Part shown: positions 11,889-24,394 of the stretch, in pieces
Layout of the letters: each line of letters opens with the position of its first letter
How positions within the stretch are numbered: position 1 is the first letter of the stretch
From: Prunus persica
Lineage: Eukaryota; Streptophyta; Magnoliopsida; Rosales; Rosaceae
Reading direction: 5' to 3'
Length of the DNA: 64,000 nucleotides
NCBI RefSeq assembly: GCF_000346465.2
Contig: NC_034009.1
Location: 25,090,507-25,154,506, forward strand
Position numbers and translations under genes: made by a program
The notes under the pieces: model-generated
What the model was told of the DNA's origin: nothing
Database searches by the model: none
Seen by the model: only the letters and a program-made list of their open reading frames with translations

Positions 11889-12212
11889 GTTGATATTGGT
11901 GTTGCTCATGGTACTTTCAGGGTGATTGGGGAGCAAGAAAGTTCAGGTAACTTGAATTTGGTTCCATCAAAATTCATGCCAACTAATCGCTGGAAGTCGA
12001 GAATGGCAAGGTCCCTAACAAAGATGGTAAGTAGGGAGATCGATGGGGAAGATAATTCAAAGCAAGAAGATAGCAAGGCTATGGAAGAAAAAGGTGCCCA
12101 GGAGTTATGCAAGAAGAGGATTCTAATGGGAGGCAAGTGCAGGCCACGGAATTTGTCTGGCACCCTTCAGTATGATGAAAATGGCATTTTGATAACCGAG
12201 ATCATGTCATGA
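11889..12212 (+). CDS. 3' exon of an unrecognised small plant gene (partial)
   Basis: An open reading frame of about 107 codons follows a plausible splice acceptor (TATTAAAG, ending 11888) and ends at TGA 12210-12212. It has a Lys/Ser-rich middle and a C-terminal block CKKRILMGGKCRPRN followed by SGTLQYDENG, which looks like a conserved motif of short uncharacterised plant proteins; I cannot name the family. No 5' exon was found in the preceding kilobase, which is filled with microsatellites and a MITE, so this may be a truncated gene. The reading can be extended upstream to 11844, but that part looks like intron. MULE 1 starts only 98 bp after the stop codon. Confidence 0.45.
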   Translation, partial: VDIGVAHGTFRVIGEQESSGNLNLVPSKFMPTNRWKSRMARSLTKMVSREIDGEDNSKQEDSKAMEEKGAQELCKKRILMGGKCRPRNLSGTLQYDENGILITEIMS

Positions 12213-12301
12213 TATGGGTATTTGTTCCTTTCATGATTCTGTTTTCTTTTCAATTTCCTCGTGTTCTAGTTAGATGGAAAGATTTAGCAAGTTTTTTGTT
12301 A

Positions 12302-12310
12302 TAAAAGTAT
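12302..12310. repeat. Left 9-bp target-site duplication of MULE 1
   Basis: TAAAAGTAT lies directly before the left terminal repeat and is identical to 42178-42186 directly after the right one. Nine bp is the classic MULE duplication length. Confidence 0.95.
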
Positions 12311-12420
12311 GGGAAATAGCCCAAAATGCCACCAATTTTTTAATTGTAACTGAAAATACCACCCTTTTTTAAAAAATTTGGAACTATAACCTATAAATAG
12401 AATTTTATTGTCCCCTTATT
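12311..12420 (+). repeat. Left terminal inverted repeat of MULE 1
   Basis: These 110 bp match the reverse complement of 42068-42177 with roughly ten differences. The outer 20 bp are identical. The repeat is AT-rich and leads into a pyrimidine-rich leader, consistent with an inward promoter. Confidence 0.95.
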
Positions 12421-14133
12421 GCACAGATATCACTTTTGCTGAAATTTTATTGTCTCTGTTTTGCTGAAGTTCTCTCTCGCCTCTGTCTCTTCGCTGCCCT
12501 CTGTTTCTCTTCACTCTCCGGTGGCTTTGCTCCGAATCTGTGGTCCTTCAGCTCTCAGTCTCTCCTCACTCAGCTCCGACTGTCTCTTCTCTCTTCCTCT
12601 CCCAGCGACAGGTACTGTTCATCGGCATTTTCTTACAGTTTAAGGGTTTCTCTGAAGTTGGTTTAGGGTTTATGCATTTCTCTGAAATTGGCTGAGGGGT
12701 TTGTTCGAAATTGGTTGAAGGTTTAGGGGTTTCTCTGAAATTGGTTTAGGGGTTTCTCTGAAATTGGTTTAGGGGTTTCATCGAAATAGTTTTAGGGGTT
12801 TGTCTGAAATGATCTGAGTATGATGATTCCTTGTTTCAAACAGTGAATGGGTTTGTTCTTTGTGGACTGATGCTTGTAGTTGTGTTGCTGTTGCTATTGC
12901 TGTCGTATTGTGTTTTTTTGCTAGTGTATTGCTAATGTAGTGATGTTGTGTTGGCATTTTAGTGCAGTTGTATTTTTAGTTTTAGTATGGTTTTATTATG
13001 GTTTTTGTAGCAGTTATTGATAGGTATTTGGTGGCTTAGTATGAGTCTTTATGACCATTGCATTTAACCTTCTTACAAGTATAATTGGTATCTATTTTGT
13101 TTGTTGAAGATGATATCTAAAGTGTAAGACAATTAACCTGTGTATATCATTTTGAACTTGTAAACTCCCAACCATATCATACTTTTTGTTTGAGAATAAT
13201 GCTTGTTAATTCGACATATTTTTGTATAACTTTGTTTACTAAGTTTAGGGCTTGCATATTGGATATGGATGAGTTTTGTTTAGAACCATATGTGGTGTAA
13301 TATGAGTTGTTTAAAAGTTTGCTGTTTTGTGCTTGATCATTGTGTGCTTAAAAGAAAGCGGGAAATGAGTGAAGATGGGAACCTACCACCAGCAGCTGTG
13401 GTTTAGAGAAATGGGGACATTGATTTTGCTATAAGCTAACTGTTTAAGCTTTTGCTTTTGTTGTTTGTGTATGGATACTTAGAGAACTCTGTTTCTGAGG
13501 AGAACTTATAATTTTGTAATTGTACATGTCTTACAAACATTTTATACCGTTTTGATGGTTTATTTATGAATTTATCTTTGATTTTTTGTTAAGAAAAAAC
13601 TGAAGGGATGGTGCCAATTTCTTTCATTTTCTTACATTTGAAAGGAGGGCCATAGTAGAGTCAGTACTGTGGTTGCCACTAATTCATAGGATGTTCCATT
13701 ACATTATACCTTGAAGTGAATAAATTGTTTCCCGATGTCTTGTTGTTTTTTAAAACTCTTTCTAGTCAGATAGATTTCTATCGTTAGTCTTGAATTGTTC
13801 TCAATTAGGCTTGTGCTACTGCACATTCCCATTCTAGCTGAAGCTGTCTCATGATTAGATGGTGTGATTATATGGTGTGTTGAGATGTGTGTTTAGATAT
13901 TATATTATGCAGGAGTGGTAGAGTACTGGGTGTGTTGAAACTTTGCTTTGAGCCATTAAATGAGGAGGTCAGTTGTAAATAGCTGGGGTTTTGTTTATGA
14001 TATGTATTTTTTGAATTTTTTTCACTTCATATCCTATAATAGGCTGTTCATAAGTGGTGATTGTTTATTGCTTGTTATTGTGTAGATTGCAACCGACTAA
14101 AATTCTGTTTATAATATTGGCATGCAGGGAAAT
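12421..14133 (+). other. Leader exon and long 5'-UTR intron of the MULE 1 protease gene
   Basis: A CT-rich segment at about 12440-12610 looks like a 5' UTR starting at the TIR promoter. A good donor (CAG/GTACTG at about 12611) and an acceptor (GCATGCAG, ending 14127) would define a 5'-UTR intron of about 1.5 kb just before the start codon at 14134. No other coding signal was seen in it. Confidence 0.5.
12642..12810. repeat. Minisatellite, GGTTTAGGGGTTTCTCTGAAATT type
   Basis: A unit of about 23-25 bp with the core TTTCTCTGAAATTGGTTTAG is repeated six to seven times with drift. It contains TTTAGGG, resembling a telomere repeat, but the period is wrong for one. Confidence 0.75.
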
Positions 14134-17100
14134 ATGGTTGGTGAAATGAAGTTGATGATTGCGGAGGAACAAAAGTTCCAAGGGAAAGCATTATCGTTAT
14201 CCCATACGAAGACCGCAATCACTACGATAAAGGAGAAATTCACTGAACAGCAGCTGCAAATGTTTGAACAGAGTTGTTTTGGTCATCTCCTAGGGATTGA
14301 GGACCTCAAGTGGACTTCTCCGATTGTCCACGGCTTGCTGCTCAGGAAAGCTGATCCCAAGACAGTTTCCCAACTGAACGGGATCAAATTCATTGTTGGC
14401 AAGAAGGTCATCCAATTCACGGCGCAACAATTTTGCATCGTGACAGGGCTAAGGTTTGGAAACCTTCCCTTTATTCCGATTCCCACGAATGAGAACTGCT
14501 CATTGAAACGGAAGTACTTTGCCAACGATAAAACTGTGAACCTGTTGGAATTAGAAAAGGCCTTCCTCGAATGCGATGATGTGGACGATGTATTCAAGCT
14601 TGGATTCGTATACTTTGTTGTTTTTGTGCTGTTGGGCAGCGAAAAACATGTCCACATTGACATGCGATATTTGAAGTTGGCGGAAGACCTTGAAGACTTT
14701 GGGAAGTATCCATGGGGTGCTGTGTGTTATGCGAAGACAAATGCGTCACTGCTGAGGGCACTTTGTGCAGATTACCAGCGAGTGAAAGTGCCCACAAAAA
14801 CTGCCAAAACAAAAAAATCTGGAAAGAAACCAACAACAACGGCAACCGGTAGACCAAGAGAGTACCACCTCAAAGGTTTTCCCTATGCACTTCAGGTGAG
14901 CAAATGTCCATTGATGTTGAAGTTAAATTGCATTTGTTTACAATGACTGACCTTTTATTCCTGAAACCAGATTTGGGCGTATGAGGTCTTTCCAGCGTTG
15001 GCTGCACTACATTTGGTGGTGCACGAAGAAAATGCGTACATCCCTCGTTTACTACATTGGAGGAGCAATAGTTCGCCGCGTTTTTATGAGCTAATGAGCC
15101 AAGTATTCGAGAACCGTGAGGTTAGTTCAGTTTTTAATGATAATGTTCGGGATATGAAAATATAATATAATTACTTTACTGATATGTATATTGTATGTGT
15201 AAATTGCAGGTTGATGTGCAGCTTCTCCGGCCATCTGTGATGGAGAAGCAGCAGCCGTATTGGACTTGGGGTGACAGTGCTGACGACAGTGAAGAACTTG
15301 TTGACTTGTTGGGCGATGATGCTGAACAACAAACCGGCACTTCTGCCTTTGTAGAAGAAAAAGAGAAGGACATTGACGAAACTGCAAACCTTCCGTCGTC
15401 TTCTAAGGCAAGCATTACATTTTTTCGAAGATATACGTCATATTACAATACGAAAATAACTGCTGTATAGTTGCAATATTTTGTGGCCTGCATAGTAACA
15501 CATGCATTATAACTTAGTGCAGGGTACAGTCGCGTCCAGAGAGTTACGCACTTTGAAGCGTGACTTTCAAAGGACAAAGGATGAATTGGCCAAAGTTTCC
15601 CTATCAAATCGAGCACTTTGCGACAGAGTGCATCAGTTGGAAGACAAGGTACGGAAGGAGTCAATGAAAGCTGAAAAAGAGTTCGAAAAAAATACAAAGT
15701 GTGTGGAGGATTTGCGCAACACCCTGGCTTCAATGGAGCATTATTTTAAGTTGGAGATAGAGCAGCTGAAAAAACAAAATGGTGGAGTGAATGAAGCTGC
15801 GGAAGGACATGAGGACCTCGGTAGTCCTCATATGAATGAAGGAGGCAACAATGACTTGTCGCCATTACATGCCTATGTTAGTCCGCCTACAGAACCGGCA
15901 GTAATGGAAACACAAGTCCCCGGTGATGGAGCCGAACCTTCTGCAGCCATGGTAGTTGAAGAGGCAAAAATGGCCGCTTCAGTTCCGCACTTAGAAGTGC
16001 ATGAAGTAGCTGAGCAGGCACAATCCAAGAAGCTGCCTACCCCGGAAGATGTGGCCGGGTGTGACGAAATCTGCCAAAGAGTCATGAAGCTGTTAGAAGA
16101 TTGGAAAATCAGTAAGAGTATGCCATCGGGAGGTTTGATGAATCCTCCAAGTCTACCCACAGTGACTATGGCTGGTGATGAAGAAGGTAGTTCGAGTGTT
16201 GAACAAAAAGAAGTGGAAGGTAAAGGGTGCAGACAGAAGCGCCCGGCGCAGACATTGTTGAGCCCATTTACAGATCCTTTGAGGAAGAAGAGGACGATGA
16301 CTGTGTCGGCTGCGACTGCAACCCTGCCATGTTTTGATCCATCCAAATCCTTGCCCATTGAAGATGTGAAGGCAGTAATACAGTTTTGCAGTGCCTGGAA
16401 AAGCGATATCAGGTTACGATTCTTGACCTTTCAATTCCAATATTCATCCTATTCTACTATGTAGTCATAGACTAATGAGAGAATGCAGAGTTTGCTTTAA
16501 TATACATGTGTATTTTTTTCATCAACAAAGTCATATTTATGACATGACTACACAAGTAACCGTTGCCAGTTTGCGTTTTGTAGTGCGGAGGTGCAGCTGG
16601 AATCATTTTCAGTGGGCGCTGATTTTTTCTACAGACTTGTCGATGAAACGGAATGGATGAGCTCAAGGGTAACGATACACAAAGCTGTACTTTATTACGA
16701 TAATTCAATTGTTTTCTCACCTTTTTTAAGTGTAGAGTTGTATGAAATTGTGCTAATATTATATGTGTCAACTTTCAGCACCTGGACATGGCAACCTTTC
16801 TTATCCGCAAAAGGCAACTCTCTCATCCGTTGGTTTTTGGAACTGACTGGACAACGGCAGATTGTTGCTTGCTGTCGGTTGTGATTTTCTAATATGCCTT
16901 CATTTAAATTTGTGCAGCAATTTCTAGAGCCGTTCAAACCGACTGCCAGGAAACGTGGATCGAAGAAGGCAGCTGCTTCAAACACCGTTGACCTTCCACC
17001 CAGCAAGCTGAAGAATTTACATCACTTTGTGCGTGGTACGTGGCAACACGGGTATGCCCAAGCTTGGACAAAAGTCCGGAAGGTCTATTTTCCATATAAT

Positions 17101-17588
17101 CTGAAAGGGTCTCACTGGGTTGCAATCGAACTTGATTTCGTCAGACATACTGCAACTGTGTATGACTCCTATATTGATTATACGAAACGTTCAAAGCTGG
17201 TTACGCTTATGCACCCTATTAGCGATACGCTGGCACGAGTGCTGTTCGATATGCACTTTTATGATGATTCTGAGGTTGAAGAGGTGAAGCAAAAGGGGCT
17301 GACGATGTCGATGTATACGCCATTCTCAGTGTGCAGCATTGCAGATGTGCCACAACAACGAGATGGGTAACGTTTGTGAATTTTGTGCTGTTTATCCAAA
17401 TTTTACATAACTGCAGTTCTAATTTCCCAACTAATTGGCCTCACAGTGCGTCTTGCGGAATCTTGACCGTCAAATTCATCGAGCATCTCAGTGCTGGGAT
17501 GTCGGTAGATAAAGTTGACCCTTTGAAGATCAAATATTACCGACTCAAGCTTGCAATTGAGGGTTTAAGGGGGGAGGCATATTTATGA
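14134..17588 (+). CDS. Ulp1-family cysteine protease with DUF1985-like N-terminal domain, carried by MULE 1
   Basis: Eight exons can be joined: 14134-14895, 14971-15120, 15210-15407, 15523-16412, 16584-16668, 16779-16877, 16918-17366, 17447-17588. They total 2775 nt (924 residues plus stop), every phase fits and there is no internal stop. Intron 3 would be GC-AG (AAG/GCAAGC). Residues about 30-200 resemble the plant DUF1985 domain; about 375-455 form a coiled coil; the C terminus is a Ulp1/C48 peptidase with His794 (GSHW), Asp811 (VYDSY) and Cys881 (ASCG). Ulp1 enzymes cleave SUMO or related ubiquitin-like conjugates, usually in the nucleus. Substrate here is unknown; in known KI/Kaonashi MULEs these proteins have no proven role. 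The gene begins near the left TIR and points inward, opposite to the transposase. It appears intact. Confidence 0.88.
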
Positions 17589-18369
17589 GGTAAATTTCTT
17601 CATGTCCGTTAATTCACCTCACGCTGTAAGTTTCTTTTCGGCTGTCTATGCCAACACAAATACAAAAACTGATTTGGTACTATGAACTGATTTGGCATTA
17701 TGATATTTGGCACTATGAACAATGAACTGATTTGGTGGCAGTTACAAATGAACGTAGTCTTCATTCTGGAACTGCCCTTCATAAATGCCTTCATCTGCAC
17801 TGAACCCAATTGTTTTTGCAGGTCGGTCTCAACCAAGGGTTGATTGCAATATTCCAACCAAGATGACCATACACTGTTATTTGATGTAGGTTTTTTGTAT
17901 GAGATGGCTTTGCTTTAATTGGTTTGGTTGTTCCAAGTTTTATGTACACAATCTCACAGTAACTGCCGAGTCGTTTTTCATTTCATGTATTTGTCCGTGG
18001 TATTTTGTTCCCCAATATTCTGATTATGGTCAATATGTAAACATTACTGTGGAGCTTATTGCATGTTTTCTTTCTTTTGTGGCCATGACTTATGTTCTTG
18101 CTAACCCTTTTTCTTCAACTTCTCTAGTTTCTGTCATCTGAAGTCTTTCCAGTCATTGAACACAAAATTTCTCGCCTAATACTGTGGACTAGCAGAACAA
18201 GTCTTAGGAGGCCATACATAAATAGCCACAAGTTGTCATACATGTATATCAAAAGTGTGAAGTTGAAACCTACAGACGACAAGGGAAGAAGGAAGCTTTG
18301 TCCCATACAGGTGATTGATGGAGTAAACATGTTTATGCCACCATACCAAATTGACTGCCCCTTGAATTG
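17589..18369. other. Spacer between protease gene and CCT3 fragment
   Basis: Probable 3' UTR followed by AT-rich sequence. Around 18135-18290 an open stretch precedes the CCT3 homology and ends near CTACAG, but I do not recognise the peptide. It may be another short captured piece. Confidence 0.35.
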
Positions 18370-20173
18370 CACTTGACGCTACCACAATTGTAGGGGTGGA
18401 CCTTGGCCAGGGTCTGCGGGAATGGATATTCAAAAGTACATAAAGGTTGAGAAGGTTCCTGGTGGCCAGTTGGAAGATTCAGTGGTTCGCAAAGGAGTAA
18501 TGATTAACAAAGATGTTATTGCACCTGGAAAAATGAGAAGAAAGATTTTCAACCCACGCATCATTCTTCTTCATTGGCCTCTCGATGTGTGCAAATATTG
18601 AAGTTTAAACCAGATGTGGTTATCACAGAAAAGGGGCTTAGTGACGTGGCATGCCATTATTTTAGCAATGCCGGCGTGACTGCAATGAGGAGGTTGCGGA
18701 AAACAGATAATAACCGAATTGCCAAGGCTTATGGGGCTGTAATTGTTAACAGACCACATGAATTGCAACAGTCTGATGTTGGTACAGGCGCTAGGATATT
18801 TGAGGTTAAGAAAATTGGTGATGAGTTTTTTGCATTCTTTGTTGATTGCAAAGAGCCTAAAGCATGTACTGTGCTCTTCAGAGGTCCTAGTAAGGATCTT
18901 TGAAATGAAGAGGAAAAGAATTTGCAGGTATAATGGTTTTACTTCTTTGGCCCCATTACGTAGAATAAATATATTATGCTGACATTTTTTATTTACTCCC
19001 TTATATGTGGTCATAGGATGCCATGTCTGTAGCAAGAAACATCCTCAACAATCCGAAACTTGTTCCTAGTGGTGGTGCTACAAAGTTAACTGTATCTGCT
19101 ACATTGAAGCAAAATAGTTCATCTGTAGAAGGTTTAGAAAAGGTAAAAGCTCCTTTCCTCATCCAAAAGTTTGGTATTTCTTCTGTAAAACTCGTCCAAC
19201 AATAACTCCTTGTCGATGTAGAAATATAAATTGTATGAATAAACTGGCTGTCACTTCACTTCACATGCTCGTTGACATACTTCAGATTAACAATTAGTTG
19301 TGGTTTCACTTGACATGCATTTGAATGGAGTTTTATGGGTACACGTGTTTTGATGGTAAAACAGTGGGCGTATGAAGCTGCTGCTATAGCTTTTGAGGCT
19401 ATAGCACGTACTTTGACTCAGAATTGCGGGGTGAACATGATTGGAACAATGACGGCCCTGCAGGGAAAGGTTTGAATCTGTTTTGTATGGCTTTGTTCAG
19501 TTTTTTTATGATTTGTCATTTGTATATACCTTCTGATGCATCATTATTATTTTCGTCAGAATGGCACATGCATCATTTATATCCTCACCACAATTTTTTT
19601 CCATAGCATGCAAATGGTGAAAATGCATGGATTGGCATTGATGGTAACACTGGTGTGATAACAGATGTGAAAGAGAAAAAGGTAGGTGGATATGTTTTTG
19701 GCTTACTATTGTTGCTCTCTTTTATTTCCTTCACTATCTCAATATTCAAATTTGTTGGCTGATTTATATTTGCTGAAAGCTCTGAAATAGTACTTTTAAT
19801 GTAGTATTGGTGTCAAATGTATCCATTATATGTCCCTTTTATTGATATGGCATAAGCGTCCATATTCTGGTTCCATATTGTCGATTTGCTTCAGTAGTAG
19901 TTCTAGTTTAGAGCTTCTCCCAATATATTTCGACAGCACTCATGTGAGGGGAAGTGCTGTTGTCGTGGTTATTACTAAATTGGAAAATAGGATTAATTTT
20001 GTTGGTAAGGCTGTTAAGTTATAGCAATTATGATGTCAGATATGGGATGCCTACAACGTGAAGGCCCAGACTTTTAAAACGGCCATATAAGCTGCTTGCC
20101 TACTTCTCAGAATCGATGACATTGTGAGTGAGAGAGAAGGCGATGCAGATAATGAGCAAATAATTCCGGAGTG
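18370..20173 (+). pseudogene. CCT3: Captured genomic fragment of chaperonin CCT subunit gamma
   Basis: Successive blocks match the C-terminal two thirds of plant T-complex protein 1 subunit gamma: about 18372-18575 (GVDLGQGLRE, KVEKVPGGQ), 18583-18903 (QILKFKPDVVITEKGLSD, RRLRKTDNNRIAKA), about 19018-19142, 19366-19469, 19608-19680 and 20040-20173. Introns are kept between blocks, so the copy came from genomic DNA, as in Pack-MULE capture. It lacks the N-terminal exons, has a frameshift after GQGLRE, a deletion of about 30 codons after RIILL, a stop in place of the residue after GPSKDL, and another stop near the C terminus. CCT is the cytosolic folding machine for actin and tubulin; this copy cannot make the subunit. 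Confidence 0.9.
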
Positions 20174-20847
20174 ATTATCGAGAGCACGTGGTTTTCTCAG
20201 GTTGAATGAAGTTTTGCTTTAAAGAAGAAAAAAAAGGAGCATTATAAGTTTGATGAGGATATTTTGTACGTTTGTAATGTCACCTTCACTTGGTAGTCTG
20301 TGTTTTGTCCCTCTTCTTTGTTTCTCAATCCGCGAGGGGTGGGAAAGAAGAGAAGTCTTCTTATTGGAGAATGCTAATGTTAGTTTGACATGTCATCTGT
20401 GTATAGAACACAATTTATTTGTTCAACTTCGTGGATTGGCATAGTGGAGCTTATTTCTACCATTCTTCTGAATGATTGTTAACAGTCGAAACTTAGTTAT
20501 TGACACAAATATGTAATTTTGTAAAAGTAAGAAAACATAAATTTGTCATGGCCAGGCATCAATTTTAATAAGCGAGTGTGGCACCTAAAACACACAACGT
20601 ACGGCACGGTACACAAACTTGTGGAGGATAGGATTGATATTGAGCATCTATTTTATCCACTTAGGGAGAGTAAGAATTGATCTTGTCACTCCCAGATTCA
20701 GGCAAAATTGCTGCTTCTCAGCCTGTGGATTTATTTTCCAGTGCTCATAATATTCCAAAGGCTCAAGCTCAGGCTCGTCATCATGTTCATGATGAAGATT
20801 CTAATCACAACCACTCCCAGATGAAACAAGATGAACTTACTAGAACG
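20174..20847. other. Spacer in MULE 1
   Basis: 3' flank of the captured CCT3 gene (GT-rich, AT-rich), then sequence with no recognised feature. No gene seen. Confidence 0.35.
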
Positions 20848-21075
20848 GAATAGTAACATAAGGGCAATACGATAGGAATTTCATCAGTACATCGAATGTG
20901 GCAATATGGCCACAATAAATATACAATACTAAGGCAATAGTAGGACAATATAAGCACAATATAAAGGCAATATTAAGGCAATATACATACAATACATACA
21001 CATTACAGAATGAAGGCAATATAAACACAATAGAAATGCAATATTAAGTCAATGTACATGCAATACATACACATT
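20848..21075. repeat. Array of short CAATA-type repeats
   Basis: GGCAATAT, GACAATAT, CACAATA and similar words recur every 10-17 bp. A longer unit ending CATACACATTACAGA occurs twice (about 20991-21007 and 21061-21077). Similar words reappear in MULE 1 at about 38165-38235 and 39430-39515, beyond the nested CACTA. Confidence 0.7.
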
Positions 21076-21210
21076 ACAGACAACATTTCACACATGCGAA
21101 AGAAATCGCCACCGAACCTTAACAATACTATATATCCCACGAAGGGAAAATTAAGGCAACAAAACATCCATGTACTCGGGTGAGATGAACTGAAGCAGCA
21201 TTCACCGTTA

Positions 21211-21331
21211 CTAGAGGTCCATCAAAAGATCCATGTCTTTGTCCTTTCTTCTCGCTGCATGCACGAGGCTATGATGAGCCATTCCATCAGAACCCATATT
21301 CAGTACCTGCCAGACACCAACTACATCAATT
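21211..21331 (-). pseudogene. Accessory ORF A, 3' fragment (separated by the CACTA insertion)
   Basis: Read on the minus strand, this continues the ORF at 34932-35410. The two pieces with one copy of the ATT duplication give 600 nt in one frame (199 residues plus stop TAG at 21211-21213). The fragment encodes a segment with MAHHSL and RRKDKDMD. It is now orphaned by 13.6 kb of inserted DNA. Function unknown; see the 5' fragment for the motif shared with other MULE ORFs. Confidence 0.75.
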
Positions 21332-21360
21332 CACTACTACAAAAAGTGAAAAAGACGACC
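21332..21360 (+). repeat. Left CACTA terminal inverted repeat
   Basis: CACTACTACAAAAAGTG followed by AAAAAGACGAC matches the inverted right end (34900-34928) with about four differences. It runs directly into the first ACGACGG subterminal motif. Confidence 0.9.
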
Positions 21361-24300
21361 AGAAAACAACGACGGTCTAAGTGAAAACCGTCGTGGTTTT
21401 TAAAAAGACGACGGTTCTAAAAACACCGTCGTGTAATACCACCTTAGACAACTAAAAATGGAGATTCAAATGGCTGTTCAAAAACAACGACGTACCTAAT
21501 TAAACAACCGACGTCTATTTGAAACAGATTTCCGCAGTGTAAAATCAAAGCAAACAAAGAACGGCAGAAGTTATGAATAGACCGACGTAGAAAGTAAAGA
21601 CGACGATTTCAATAAAAGCCGCCGTTTTTACTCATAAAATAACACGACGAGGTATTCGTATAAGACGCCGTATAATTACAAACAAATCCACGGCTTTAAA
21701 ATACAAAATAATCTTAACAGATGACACAGATTTGCAATCAGAGAGACAATTTTTTGGAAGTTGATCAACGTCGTTGCAAATTTGCAATCAGAGAGACAAT
21801 TTTCAACAACGGTTATATTATACCTAACGACGTTTAAAAACAAATCAACGTCGCTCAACAAATATATTACGTCGTCTTAGTCTTACTTAAGACGACGAAA
21901 AACGACGACAGTAGTACAAAAACAGTCGTTGTTTTTATATTCTTATTTTATTTAAATCTGTCGTGTTAGTTAAAAACGACGGCATAACAAAAAACCGTCG
22001 TTTTGTTTCAAACTGAATTAATTTAAAATTTCTTCAGGAAAGCAAAATCTATTTATAATTTCCTCGGGTTAGTAATATTGCGTCGTGTTAGTTTACAAAT
22101 TCTAGAACATTAATTTCCCTCATTTTAAATTTCCTCGGGAAAGAAAAATCTATTTATCACGCTTTGTAATTGAAAACTAAAACTGAAAGGATTCTGGAAA
22201 AAAAACTCTATTTATAATTTAAAAATAAAATCCACGTCGGTTGTATTACACTTAACGACGTTTAACAAAATAATCTACGTCGGTAATTATAAATCTACCG
22301 CCATCTTACCTTAATATAGACGACGAGAAAAGCATTGACAATGTCTTCATCATATCTCCCAGCAACTACTGATTCGATTGCTCATGCTTTAGAGGCCATC
22401 TGAAGCCATTTCTATTCTTTATCGCATTCTTGAAACCCATCTTCTTCTTCTGAAGCTCTACGGATAAAGGAAGAGGCTATCACAAATCTGACGGATCTTC
22501 TTAGTCAAAAAAATCAAGCAGAGGATCAGGCACATCTGATCTTCAGATTTCCCTGAGAAGCGAACTTTCCTTCGACAGCGAGTGGAGGCCAGGCTTGCAT
22601 CTCTTTTGATGGAAAGCAAGGAGTATTCAGAAGCACTAAGTGTCCTATCAGGCTTGATCAAGGAAGTGAGAAGGCTAGTTGACAAGCTTCTTCTTGTGGA
22701 CATATATTTGATGCGAGTAAGCTCAATTTCTCTTTGAGAAAGACATCCAAATTATTGCCTTTGAGACATGAGAGACTGAGAGAGGAAGAACTTGGAACCT
22801 TAAATGTAAACCGAAAATGAATGAAAGCGACAAATTTATAGAATAAATTTTTAAAACCAACGGCGGTTCTTACAAAAAAACCGCCGTTTAAATTGTAAAA
22901 TCAACGTCGGTATGATCAACGTATATTACAGAAATCCACGTCGGTAAATTAATAAAAACGACGTGTTAAATAATCTACCATGACGCGAGTTATTACTTAT
23001 GTACTTTAATTTTTGAGTTTACTACGACGGTACCTACAACACTACTGTCGTATTTATTTACCACGTCCGAAGTTAAATGTACCGTCGTATTTTGTAATTT
23101 ATACGTCGTAGTTATATGTAACCGCCGTATTATTTTTCTGAAATGGTTTTATATGTAAGCAACTTTTCGTCTACTTGACTTACACATTCGTTGTTTTTAT
23201 ATTCTTATTTTATTTAAATCTGTCATCCAAAAAAGAAACTTTACATATTGCAGAATATTAATTTCCTTCGTTTTAAATTTCCTCCGGAAAAAAAACTCTA
23301 TTTATAACGCACTGTAATTGAAAAATGAACTGAAAGGTCACGGGAAAAAAAATTCTATTCATAATTTAAAAATTAAAATCCACGTCGGTTATATTAAACC
23401 TAACGACGTTAAATGAAATGATTCCACGTCGAACGAAAAATATTGCGTCGTGTTAGTTAAAAACGACGTAGTTAAATGTAACCGCCGTATTATTTTTTTG
23501 AAATGGTTTTATATGTAACAACTTTTCGACTTACACATGCACTGTTTCCAAACCCGATTAAAAATTTCAATCTCCCAGAGAAACCTTTTCGTCTTTTTTC
23601 CTTGTCAGAGCATTGTCAGAGTTTCTCATCGTCTTCCTCTCGTCTTCTTCGTCGTCTCTGAACTTAAACATCGATCATCTTCCTCTTGCTTTCATTGCAC
23701 GCAAAAGGTAAGCTTTCATTTTCACTATTTTGGTTACTGTTTTGCATGCTCATACGTTTTTTGTTTGAAAAATCTTTTTACCTTTTTTCTGGCCAAAATC
23801 ATTTTACTTCTTTCCAAGTTTGATAAAATATACAGACAAAGAGGGAAAGTTTCCAACTTTGAAGACAACTACCTCAACTAAATAAGACGACGGTAGACCA
23901 CGACGGTTCGTCAGTTGTTCTAGCGTCGTCTGAAAATTGACAAAGTTGTTTTTAAAATAATAGTCTTTTTTTATATGCTTGTTTAATTGCAGGTTTGATT
24001 TCTCTGAACAATGGTTTTTGTTTTTCCCTTATTTGATAAAATATAAAGAAAAAGAAACTAGGGTTGGTATCTAATATAGACGACAAAATATCTTATTGCT
24101 TTACGTCGTGTGAATGTTAATACCACGACGGTGTATTACTATTGACGTCGTATGAACATAAATACCACGACGTTATATAAATAATAGTTTTACCACGACG
24201 GTGTATTACTATTGACGTCGTGTGAACATATATACCACGACGTTATATAAATAATGGTTTTAAACATTTATTACGTCTGAGATTATTTTATTGCGTCGTC

Positions 24301-24380
24301 TAAAATCATATCGTACGTCGTATTTTTTTAATACCGTCGTTTGTGTACTTAATGTTTTCCTGAAATATTTTCACTTGCAG
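21361..24380. repeat. CACTA 5' subterminal region with dense CGTCGT/ACGACG motifs
   Basis: Short motifs such as ACGACGG, ACCGTCGT, CACGTCGG and AACGACGT occur in both orientations every 20-60 bp, interrupted by a stretch at about 22330-22800 that lacks them and looks like an inserted or captured fragment. Longer internal duplications are present, for instance TTTAAATCTGTC with neighbours (about 21950 and 23210) and the block around 24120-24250. Subterminal motifs in En/Spm elements bind the element's TNPA-type protein. Confidence 0.85.
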
Positions 24381-24394
24381 TTTTGTCTGTTAAA

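Noticed and set aside
12642..12810. TTTAGGG words suggesting interstitial telomere repeats (also near 28600 and 59120)
   Set aside because: The period is about 24 bp in the minisatellite and irregular elsewhere, and there are no consecutive 7-bp telomere units.
22330..22800. Motif-free island in the CACTA 5' region as a captured gene exon
   Set aside because: It has a minus-strand ORF of 81 codons, but I recognise no host protein and splice signals are unclear.
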